NCBI GenBank assembly: GCA_030063045.1
Contig: JAQSEB010000133.1
Location: 62,001-126,000 of the forward strand
Origin: Pratylenchus scribneri
Taxonomy: Eukaryota; Nematoda; Chromadorea; Rhabditida; Pratylenchidae
Length of the DNA: 64,000 nucleotides
Reading direction: 5' to 3'
Positions 11,086 through 21,264 of this stretch are shown here, piece after piece (positions within the stretch are counted from its first letter, which is position 1; every line of letters starts with the position of its first letter). The position numbers and the translations under genes were made by a program. The notes under the pieces were generated by a model. That model was not told where the DNA came from. It made no database searches and worked only from the letters and a program-made list of their open reading frames with translations.

Positions 11086-12595
11086 TAAAAAATAGTAACC
11101 TTTTTAAATTTAATTCGAAAACGTATTTTTGTAATGTTACCTCTGTTGCTTAACTAAAAATGCAAATGATTTTAATTTTTAAAAGTTATAATATTAAAAA
11201 GATATAATTTTTTTGTATTCAATTTAAAAGTTCTTCAAATTTATTTTAGATTTATTTATAAAGAAGAATTTTACTCAAATTTTCTTGCATTTTAAAATCC
11301 TCGTTTAATTTAAAAATAAAAATTTCAGACTTTAATATCCATTCTCCAAATGTCATTTGAGTTAGTCATTTTATTGAACAAAGCTTTAAAGTTTTTACCC
11401 GTATCTATTGTGGAAATTATAAAATATATAAACATGATAAATGCTTTTTCCTTGCAATTACATTTACTTGCTTTGGCAATCAATCGCAATTTAGCCGTGT
11501 ATTTTCCTTTTTGGTATGAGCGAAACATCAAATTTCGGTGAGATTCATAAAATAATAATAAATTTGATTAAAAATATTATTAAAGTTATTTTCAAGAGTA
11601 ATATATAATGATAATTTTTTTTTAATTTTTAATAAAACTTTTTTAGATATAATTTTGTAGTTTTTATTATAACCAAATAAAAAACAATATAAATATTTTT
11701 CTCTAAAAATTTCTCAATAATTAAATTTTTTTTAAATAGAAAAATAACGGTCAGCAGAGGGTCATGTGCATTTAAATTCCATTAATTATTTTTTAAATTG
11801 TAATTTTCAAATTTAAAAAAAATCTATTTATTTTGTAAAATGCGAATAGTTTAAGACATATTGATTTTTTTAAATAGGCTAAGGTTCAATAATAATTATT
11901 TGCGCAAAAAATCATTAATAAACTTTTTGCATTCGCTATTAAAATTTTCCGCTCTTTTTAAAAGAAATATTCAAATCATTTTTAAAAATATTATTTGAAT
12001 GTTAAGATTATTATTGTCAATATGTTTGATCATTTGGATTATATCTTCCATAACAGAGTCATATTGGCTTTATTTATTCGGCAAAGCTTATTATAATGTC
12101 TCGATGAAAAAATTTATAAAATTTCGAAATTACATTTTTTGGTGCCTTGTTCGCTGATGAGTAATTTATAATCTGGCCTATTTAGCATAGAAAGGATATG
12201 TAGAAAAATTTTTTATTACCAATTATAGCTCAATCGGCACAGTTAACTCACTATCAGGTGGGAAAAATTTTCTGATTTATGACTGATGAAAATTTTTTTG
12301 ATAGAATTGGAATTAAATTTAAATACTAAAAAAATTATGTCCATTGAAAATTTTCTTGGTCCCAGATTTGCCCCATTACCATATATGGCAAATGTCACAT
12401 TCAGATACATATGCTACCATAATTTTTCTCGATTTTTTCCAGAATTTTAGCCAGAATTTTAAAATTTTAATTTGATTTTCCCTGTTGGATCCTTTTTAGA
12501 GCTAATTATTTTACAACAAGAATTGCACAAAAAAGGTCAATTCACAATAAATTGTATATAAATTTTTTATAAAAGTTTTTATATTGAATTTAAAT

Positions 12596-13036
12596 CAGAG
12601 ATGAGTTGGGCCCGGCCCGGCCTGGGCCGGGCCGGGCCGATATTTTTCGGCCCGGTTACTGTACGGGCCGGGCCGGGCCGATTCTCGGTCGGCCCGGGCC
12701 GGCCCGACGGGCCCGAAGCATATGATTTTTGAGAAAAATAAATAAATTTGACTATAATTTTTGTAAAAAAAATGAATTTATATTTTTGCAGGGAATAATA
12801 TTTGCTATTTTTCTTCATTTAAAATTTTTTACTTGAAAATTTTTTAAAAATTTTTCATTTTTAAAAAAATTTTTTAAAATTTTGAGGAAAAAATATTGTA
12901 ACTAAAGCCCGGGCCGGCCCGGGCCGGGCCGGGCCGAAAATTTTGGGCCCGATTACTGTACGGGCCGGGCCGGGCCGATCGAGGGTCAGCCCGGGCCGGG
13001 CCGGGCCGGCAAAAGTCGGCCCGAAACTCATCTCTG
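12596..13036. mobile_element. GC-rich hAT-like MITE, 441 bp
   Basis: The ends CAGAGATGAGTT and AACTCATCTCTG are perfect inverted repeats, flanked by the exact 8-bp duplication ATTTAAAT (12588-12595, 13037-13044). Inside the TIRs are dense GGGCCGGGCC runs, extreme against the AT-rich surroundings. The unit TTACTGTACGGGCCGGGCCG appears on both sides. The centre is AT-rich spacer. It has no coding capacity and lies in an intron of receptor copy 1. Confidence 0.9.
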
Positions 13037-15084
13037 ATTTAAATATACCTTTTTAAAATTTGCCAAATTTTTTGCAATCCATATTTTTGTAATTTGGTTA
13101 GAGATGAAGATGGCAAGTGGCAACCCTGTAGATCCCTTTTGATTTTATTAGAAGAAAAAATAACGAGGTAAAATTCATATCCTTGTCCTTCTCCAAATAA
13201 ATTAAATAATAAGTATACCTAAAAAATAATCTTTTCTAATTCTCTAAACTATTTTCATCGAGACTCTTTTCTTTTTTATTTCCCTCTACCTTCTACACTC
13301 TCAAAATTTGAAGATACAATATTCACAATACTTAATTTCATCAATAAAATAATTAGCAAAATTGCCATCTATGCTTCTACAATTTTTTATCTTTTAATGT
13401 CGGCCAGACTTCTCTATTCGAAATGTATGTTGAAATTATAATTAATTTTTATAATAATTAAAAAAAAGACGGTAGGACATTTGGGCTACATTAGTCATGT
13501 AAAAAAGCAAAGGATATATTTGGGCTAGGGTTAAAATTTGATTGAATTTAGGGAGTGCTTGGGTGAAAGTTCCGTTTTTCAATACCTAGAAGCTAGAACG
13601 AAATTTGATTTCGGTCAAAATCTTGATTTTGTCGAAAAAATTTAGCATAAAAATGAATTTTATTTATTAATTTTTAATTGAAAAATAAAAAAAAAATGAT
13701 TATTACATCTTTTTATTTGAATAATTTACTTACAAATACAAATGATGAATTCAAAACTTCTAGTTCCGAATTTTTGAGTTTCGATTTCCATTTCCATAAC
13801 ATAATTTGATTCCGATTCCGAGAACCAAATTTTTAATTTCTATCCGGTTCCGGACCTAAATTTAATTTAGGCAAAGTAAAATATTAGATTTTAAATGATG
13901 ATCAATAGAAAAAATCTCCATGCATTATATAAATGATTCAATTTAAAATATTTATTAAATTTTAGTTACGAAACCTGAAATTGCAAATCAATCAGAAATT
14001 GATCATTTCCGTATTTGCATTGTTTGTATGGCTGGATTAGTTCCATTTTTGGTGTTCGACTTAGTGAAACACCGCCCCATTGTTATAAACAAAAGAATAG
14101 TTATTTTTACGATTGAGGATTATTTACTGGATTTATTGAATTATTTTTGCTATTTCACCGAGTATGCCTATTTTTGTTATGCCGTGATTTTCGACGTATG
14201 TTTGTGTTTCCATTTTTTTGCCGTAAGCCGCGGAATAATGCGATTGCACCGGCCGAACAATTGATTTCATTGCCGGCCCCACAAATGGTTGAAGAAAGTG
14301 CAGAACAAATTTCTCGAGTATAATTGGATAAAGGAATTAATGGAATAAATTTTTATAAATTAATTTGATTTTCATTTGTATATGATAAATTTCATAATCT
14401 TGCTTCAAAAAAATTAATTTAAAAATTTGATTCATTTTTTAAAATTAATTTTGGAAATTTGAAAGAATAAAAATTGAATTTAATTTGGTATTAATAAAAT
14501 ATTAAATAAAAATGAAGAATAAAGATTAAACCACAATCAATTGTAGCAATTTATCGATTAAAATAAATAAACTTTTTATAATGAAACATTCAAATCGATT
14601 AACCATTCGATATCGAATAGAAGCAAAAAAAATGTAAATTAAATTTTGTTCCAAAGATTTATCCCCATTCTTTATGATTTTATTCAAAATGGCCATTCAT
14701 AAATTTTGCACCAAATTTTTTCATCTATTTCATCCAAAAATTATTTTCTAAATTATTTTAATATATTATTATTATTTCACAAAATTTACCAGAATAATTT
14801 TAGCTTTTATCATAAAATATTTTCATAATTAAAAATAAATGACAAAAAAAAAACAAATAAGAGGAAAAATTAATAACCAGGAAATAATAATTTTTTCACC
14901 ATTTTTCTATTGCACAAGAATAATAAAAAAAGTCATGTGTAATTTATTCCAAGAAAAAATTTGTTTCTCTCCCTTTTAATTAATAGTAAAATTACATCTG
15001 CTGCTCCATTATCAGTGTAATCGACTGTGAATATTCAGAGGTTGTGAGTTCAGAATTATTTTCCCAAAATGCCATATGATTTTT

Positions 15085-15265
15085 TTTATTTAAATTGGAT
15101 TCTGCCATTTAAATTTTAGAATTCTATTAAATACCCAATAATTAATTTTATATTTTCCAACCATATATCTTAATTATTATTATTATTTTCAGAATAAAAT
15201 GCCACGAATTCAGTTTGCAAATCTAAAATTATTTTCGATGAAAGTCGTATGTATTTTTTTCGTAT
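15085..15265 (+). pseudogene. Relic of receptor upstream region and first exon
   Basis: The stretch from TTTATTTAAATTGGATTCTG to TTTTCAGAATAAAATGCC repeats the sequence found before exon 1 of both receptor copies (10300-10410 and 15620-15733). A start codon at 15199 follows, but the reading frame soon diverges. The segment is cut by a family-A MITE at 15266. It is best read as a third, truncated copy of the receptor 5' end. Confidence 0.5.
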
Positions 15266-15606
15266 TAAGACACTTGCGGAAGAAACGGTCTGGTGCCGAT
15301 GGTGGTAAAGCTATTGTGGAATTGTTTAGAGCATATTATTAGGCATAAAATTAGCTACAAATTGACATCATAAGCATTGGCCATGTTGAATATTCACCGA
15401 ATTATGGCCAAAAACTCTTGGTTTAATTAAAATTGTGTTTTTGGCTGTTTTTTGGCCATAACTCTCTGAATATGGCAAATGCTTTTGATGTCAATTTGTA
15501 GCTAATTTTTTGCCTAATAATATGCTCTAAACAATTCCACAATAGCTTTACCACCATCGGCACCAGAGCGTTTGGTCCACAAGTGACGGGTCCGCAAGTG
15601 TCGGCC
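15266..15606. mobile_element. Foldback MITE, family A, copy 4
   Basis: The right end GTGACGGGTCCGCAAGTGTC and the left GACACTTGCGGAAGAAACGG match copy 1. The arms cover GGTGCCGATGGTGGTAAAGC and its inverse around 15545. The insertion separates the first-exon relic from the real first exon of receptor copy 2. Confidence 0.75.
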
Positions 15607-15719
15607 AACCATTTTTTTATTTAAAATTTAGATTCCATTTTATGATTTTGGAATTCTATTAATATACCTATAATTTAGTGCATATTTTTAGCCCCAATAT
15701 CATCTTAATTTAATTATAA

Positions 15720-15733
15720 TTTTCAGAATAAAA
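15720..15733 (+). promoter_or_regulatory. Probable spliced-leader or 5'UTR acceptor before receptor copy 2
   Basis: ATAATTTTCAGAATAAA directly precedes the ATG at 15733. The equivalent site precedes the ATG of copy 1 (TTTACAGAATAA ATG) and the relic (TTTTCAGAATAAA ATG). In nematodes an acceptor a few bases before the ATG is often a trans-splice site. A cis-spliced 5'UTR intron is equally possible. Confidence 0.45.
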
Positions 15734-18700
15734 TGGCACTAGATTTTTGCGGCGAATTTAACCCTGTGTACACCTACACGGTACGAATAATCGTACTTAT
15801 AATTTTGCTCGTAGTTATTGGTCCCTTGTTTAAAATGAGTAAAACAAGGCATGTGTTGATGTTTATGTTTAGCAAGGTGAGCAAAGGTGATGATTTTTAG
15901 AAATCATTTTATGCCAAAAATTGTTGGTAATGTAAATAATACAAGTAAAGTCAGGGCTCTCCTCTGTTCTATAAAATTTGTCCTTATTTTGAGAAATCAA
16001 ATCTGAAAAAAATAAAAATTTCCTTATTTTCTCAAATTATTCCTAAAAATTAAAAAATGCAAATTTTTTCTGAAAAAAATAATATAAACAAATTTAATTA
16101 GTTACTAATTCAAAGTGGAATTAATTAAATTTTATTTTTTGGACAAATAAAAAAATTTGGCTCAAATAAATAAATTTTCTTGCGTTCTAAAATCACCGTT
16201 TAATTAAACATTTCAGACATTAATATCCATTCTCGATATTACATTCGATTTGACCCAAATAATGAATAAATCCTTGAAGTTTTTACCCTTATTTGTGGCG
16301 GCGAATAATCCTTGGTGGATGTGGATACCAAAAATGAATATTTATTCCTTGAAATTGCATTTACTTGCCTTGGCAATCAATCGTAATTTGGCCGTTTATT
16401 TTCCTTTTTGGTATGAGCGATACATCAAGTTTCGGTGAGAATATTTTTAAAATTAAAAAAAATAATTAATATTTTCAATAAAATAATAACATTAAATAAA
16501 TAATAATAAAAATTGAATTAAAAATATTAGCACAATAAATAATAAAAGTTATTAAATTTTTTTTATTTTTATATTGAATAAATTTGACATTATTACTTTG
16601 GAATTTTTTAAACAAATAAAACGATAAAATTAATATTTATTAATTATAATAGTTTCTCCATTATTTAAAAAAATTTTTTCAAAAATAGTAACTATCAGCA
16701 AAAGATTTCCATTATCAAAATTTTTTGAATTGTTAATTTCAAGAATTCTTTTTTAAGAAATATGCATAATTTAGGCAAATTTTTTATTGATTTTTATTTT
16801 AGTTCATTAAAGTTTAATAACATATATTTGCAGTGACGAATAAAAAGCATCTCACATAAGGGCCTTTTTGTATTCGATATAAGAAATCTGCTCCCATTTA
16901 AGAAAATAAATCAGAATAATTTTTACAAATAATATTCGAATATTAAGATTATTATTGATAACATGTTTGGTCATTTGGATTTTCTCTGGCTCAATTCTAC
17001 AATATTCTAATTATTTATTAGAAAAGGTGGACAGGGGTCTCGATGGAAAAATTTTTAAAATTTAGTCATTCAATTTTTTAAATTGAATCGATGTCTGCTA
17101 AATCTATTTTTGTTAAGATAATAGAGCAAAAAATACTCTATGAGCTCATATAAAAATTAATTAATAAAATTATTATATGCATTATTTTTCATTTAAAATA
17201 ATATAATATGATTTTTATATCATTCGATAGATAATGCATTTCACTATAAAATGCATATAAAAACATTCGGAAAAATAGGATCATATGGCCCAGACTCGAA
17301 ATCATGTAAATGATATACCATTTGAAACAGCTCGACGAATTGAATCTGAAAAAGAAAAAATTTTTGATTCGCTCGCCTTTTGGGCCAAGTTATGGCCATA
17401 TGAAAATCGCAAAAGAGAAGGGTCTCCCCCTGGTTCGAAAATTTTCAAAAAAAATTTTTATTCATATCATAGCTCAATCGATTCGTCTCGATGAGTAGAG
17501 CTCGAATCTGCCATCGGTCTTGCATAATACTCAAAAATAAGAAAGTTACAGTCGCGCAAAGGAAGTACGGATTGGAACTGCTCCGGTGGGCATTTCAGAG
17601 TGGACTCCTCCGTGTGCTCCGCCTCCGCGCGACCAGACGAGCTTGTGGCTCGTTTCGCTCGCCAAGCGCTCGTCCAGTTCCCTCGTTTCGGTTACGCACA
17701 CACCGGAGTCCACTCTTACATTCCTCCGCAGTTCCAACACATTCCAGCGAAGACATAAATGGCCATAACCTAGCCCAAAATGCGGCGAGTCAAAAATTCT
17801 TACTTTTTCGGACTCAACTCTTCGAGCTCTTTCGAATGATATATCATTTGCATGATTTTAAGTCTGGACCCTATGATCCAATTTTACCAAACATTCGAAA
17901 TGCTTTAGTTTGCGATGAGTTATAAAGAAAAACTTATCGCCACAAACCGGCCCGCCGCAAACCGTCGCGTACCCTTAAAAACTATCATATTTTTTTTATC
18001 TATATTTTTTTTATGATTTGATTAGAGATTGCAATAATATTGGTCTCTTTTGATTTTTATTAATTCGATAATAATATAGTGAAAATTCAAAATTCAAGTC
18101 CAGATTTTGTGCTTTTTCCACCAGATTTGATTAAAAATAATTTTTTTTTATTTTTATAAACTTTTTTCATCGAGACCCTTTCTTTTTTATTCACCACAAA
18201 TCTCAAAATTCGAATATTCAATATTATTTATACTTTACGATAGGATTGGATTATTTAATAAAATTTTCATTTATACTTCTGCAATTTGTTATTTTTTAAT
18301 GTCGGCCAGATTACTCTACGCGAAATGTATGTTGAATTTTATATTAATTTTTATGAAAGTAAAAAGTAGGACGGCGAATGGATAATTTTGGGGCATAGAA
18401 TTTTGATTAGGAAAAATTAAAAAGTATCTGTATATTTCTGTACCAAACTATTCAATAGTGAGCAATTCTTCTAAAAAATCCATATCCCGATGGAAAAAAT
18501 TTCGAAAAATACGGAAAACACATTTCTAGAACTAATTTAACGTACAGAGACTGATTCTGAACTTTGATTTTGATGCCTTACCATTTTTCCATAGATATTG
18601 CTAATTTTTACCAACAAAAAGCATAGAGAGGACTAATGGCATTTTTGATAAAATTTTTATATGGCCATATTATTGCTTTTTCCTTGCAGTTCGATGAGCT

Positions 18701-19329
18701 GAATGTTGACTATTTATTGGTTATATAAAAATTTCACCAAAAATGATATTGGCCCCACCCTATGCTTTTTGATATTATCATAAGTTGATCTAATAAAGAT
18801 TATGTGATATCAAAAGAATTGTTTCTCGTAATTTTTGGAATTTTTTTAGCGATGTATTCTTTAGGATTGCCCAATAGTGAACATATCATCTAATTTCTAG
18901 TAAGCCTAAAGAAAATTTGAGTTTTGGACATTTTAATTATTAATTTTAGTTAGGAAACCTGAAATCGCAAATCAATCAGAAATTGGCCATGTACGCATTT
19001 GCATTGTTTGTATGGCTGGACTAGTCCCATTTTTAATGGAAACCTGGATGGGATATACAGACGGAAATGTTAAGACCGTGAAGACTACAACAACTATAGT
19101 GAAATTTTTTGGTGGCATTTGTCTGTATCGATATATACCGGATTTATTGAATTATTTTTGCTATTTCACCGAGGATTTATGCCTATTTTTGTTATGCCGT
19201 GATTTTCGACGGATGTTTGTGTTTCCATTTTTTTGCCGCAAGCCACGGACTAATGCCATTGCGCCGGAACAGATGATTTCATTGCCTGCCACTCAAATGG
19301 TTGAAGAAAATGGGGAACAAATTTCATGA
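15733..19329 (+). CDS. Serpentine 7TM receptor, tandem copy 2 (probably functional)
   Basis: Exon 1 is 15733-15876 (48 codons, TM1 VRIIVLIILLVVIGPLFK). Exon 2 is 16217-16434 (TM2-TM3, ending AINRNLAVYFPFWYER). The TM4 exon starts at 16915 (ILRLLLITCLVIWIFSG) and ends near 17020-17045; its donor is not resolved. The TM5 exon is about 18175-18326 (SAICYFLMSARLLYAK). The last exon is 18950-19329 (TM6 HVRICIVCMAGLVPFL, TM7 YIPDLLNYFCYFTEDLCLFL, then the basic tail RDFRRMFVFPFFCRKPR and an acidic end). Phases match at exon 1/2, at exon 2/TM4 and at TM5/last exon. The TM4-TM5 junction is the only one I could not phase. The 7TM layout is clear, but I cannot name the serpentine subfamily. It is the paralogue of the broken copy upstream. 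A foldback element fills the TM4-TM5 intron. Confidence 0.7.
17279..17887. mobile_element. Foldback element with nested inner palindrome
   Basis: The outer arms GGATCATATGGCCCAGACTC and the inverse of GTCTGGACCCTATGATCC are inverted over about 100 bp each. They include TGATATACCATTTGAAACAG and its inverse near 17840. A second inverted pair lies inside: GCATTTCAGAGTGGACTCC near 17590 and GGAGTCCACTCTTACATTCC near 17705. The centre is CG-rich compared with its surroundings. The open frames within are by-products of the inverted structure. Confidence 0.65.
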
Positions 19330-19854
19330 GAATAAAAAGATAAAAATATTAATGAAATGAATTTTTTTTTAATACATTAAAATGTGATTTTTATTGTAAA
19401 AGAAGAATTTGATAAAATTAATTGCAAAATTTTTAATTTGAAAATTTAGTTTTGAATAAAAAAAACTTAATTTTTAATAAGAAAAACTTTAAATATGTAT
19501 AAGATAACGACAGAATCAAATGAAATTGGTATATTAGTAAATTTTTATAATATTGTAAAGAAAATTTAATTTATCAATATTAATTTAAATATAATGAAAC
19601 CAAAATCACCCTATAAATTACCCCCAAAATAGATCAATTCTAATACAAATATAATAATTTTTCATCATTAGCCAAATATCGGTTTACAAAGTGAGCTTTT
19701 TTGGTTTTCATTAAAACTTTTTTCCTTTTGATTTTTGAGTTTTGAGCCAGGAGAGTGGGGGGCAGTTGAGTCTTGGCTACAAAATGATCAATGGTTTGTG
19801 GTGTCTAAACTCAAACCCAGGGCTGTGGAGGTGCGCAAAAATCGAATTGTTCAG

Positions 19855-19903
19855 ATGGGAGGGAATTTGACGGAGGTCGTGGGTTCGAATCCCACCATGG
19901 GCA
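19855..19903 (+). other. tRNA-like B-box / possible SINE relic
   Basis: GTGGGTTCGAATCCCAC forms a perfect T-arm, and GGTTCGAATCC (19882-19892) is an exact polymerase III B-box. I could not pair the acceptor stem or find a normal D-arm upstream, so it is not a convincing tRNA gene. The reverse translation contains WWDSNPRP, a string typical of tRNA-derived sequence read as protein. A tRNA-derived SINE or a decayed tRNA is the likely origin. Confidence 0.5.
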
Positions 19904-21264
19904 GATAATTTTTTTAGATGAATAAACATTAGAAAAGTGATTTTGGGCGTGTTTTAACCATTTTTGAGGTGCGCAATTTTCAGAAACAATTTCTTTACAA
20001 TACAAATGCATGAAAAGTATCCAATATAAACATTATTGATAAAAATAATAAAAAAATTAAATTTGAAATGGAATTTGTAAAGAATTTATTTGAAATAAAT
20101 TTATCGAAACATCAATTAGAATTGGGAATAATATGCTAATGATGACACATTCGTAGGGAATTTGAATGCAAATTTTTAAAATGTATATATTCAATAAATA
20201 AAATTTGAAAAATTTCACATTTTTGGTGAGATTGAGGTCGACGATTAATGAGAATTAATAAAAAAAAAATGAGAAAATAATAAACAGTGGTCTATTCTGC
20301 CGATTTTTAAAAATTTATTAAATTTGCCTAATAAGAACAAAACGGAAAAATATATTTATGTATTTATGGAAATCTGAAATTACTTTAAAAAATGAGTTTT
20401 GTAATCTGCTGATTTCTGAATTGTGACATGATAAAAATCGATCATATGAATTCGCCTTTTTCCCCTTAAAGATAAAGTATTTAATATCAATATAAACAAT
20501 AGTATTTATTTTTTTCCTAATCACATTTTTAGCCAATTTTTTCTGATTTCCTCTTCCCTGGAGAAGTCAATAGGTTATATAGTCTAAACTAAATACATAA
20601 AACATGATATAGGAAAATGATAAACCATTTGAAAATTATTTTTATGTTTTGATAAATGCAATTTTTCCAAAAGATTTCCGATTAATTTAATTTAATTTAA
20701 TGTGCAGAAAAATATTGATGAATTCCAAGCAATTTTTTTCGAGAGTCAAATAAAACAAAATTGATATCAAATTAAAGTGCAAATTTTGAATGTCAAATAA
20801 TGCCATTTTATTAGATTAATTTATTGAAATTGGTGAGACAACAAATTAATTCCGGATGTATTCATCAACTTTTTTTTTCTAACTTATTTGCAAAACCAAG
20901 ACTTTGTCCATTTTGAAAATTACTTTTGAATGCACTTTTCAATTTGTTAAAAGGAAATTTAATAAACTTTTACTTCGGAATTGTTTATGTTTTCATCATT
21001 TAATTATTTCTTTTATATCACCTATTTTGTATTCAATTAATAGGCTGTTGTCTTAAAAAATTATGGGAGAAATAAAATTATCACATTGGATTGGCATGGC
21101 AGGACAGAAACTTAAATTTGATTAAGAAATTTAACAAATTGAATTATTTTCCAAATTAATCGTCCTTTAAATGCAGTCCTCTGTCCACAGATTGGAAAAC
21201 ATTTAATCAACCCAAAATGAGTTTATAATTCCTAGACTATAATTCTAAACGTCTATATTCAATT
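19904..21264. other. Gene-free AT-rich stretch
   Basis: No splice-bounded exon or repeat could be supported between the tRNA-like sequence and the next receptor. Confidence 0.6.

Larger units (their letters stand above)
10410..14325 (+). pseudogene. Serpentine receptor, tandem copy 1 (broken)
   Basis: Exon 1 (10410-10577, 56 codons, TM1) and exon 2 (11329-11537, TM2-TM3, ending AINRNLAVYFPFWYER) are intact and parallel copy 2 at 15733-19329. The TM4 exon near 11965-12130 has lost its acceptor (CAG in copy 2 is CA here). It also has TGA at 11996-11998 where copy 2 has CGA. The TM5 exon ends at 13424 (FYLLMSARLLYSK). The last exon starts at 13966 (TKPEIANQSEIDHFRICIVC). It lacks 4 nt relative to copy 2 near 14163 (GAGTATGCC against GAGGATTTATGCC), which shifts the TM7 frame. 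Three independent lesions make this a pseudogene or a badly damaged allele. A GC-rich hAT-like MITE (12596-13036) and a foldback element (10730-11085) sit in its introns. Confidence 0.75.

Noticed and set aside
13960..13972. Supposed acceptor mutation before the last exon of receptor copy 1
   Set aside because: I first placed the acceptor four bases later. With the TM5 exon ending in phase 1, both copies use TTTTAG directly before TTA(C/G)G, so there is no lesion there.
17491..17925. 144-residue ORF in the intron of receptor copy 2
   Set aside because: It spans both arms of a foldback element and has no recognisable domain or splice support.
19840..19910. A functional tRNA gene
   Set aside because: The T-arm is perfect but no 7-bp acceptor stem or D-arm could be paired.
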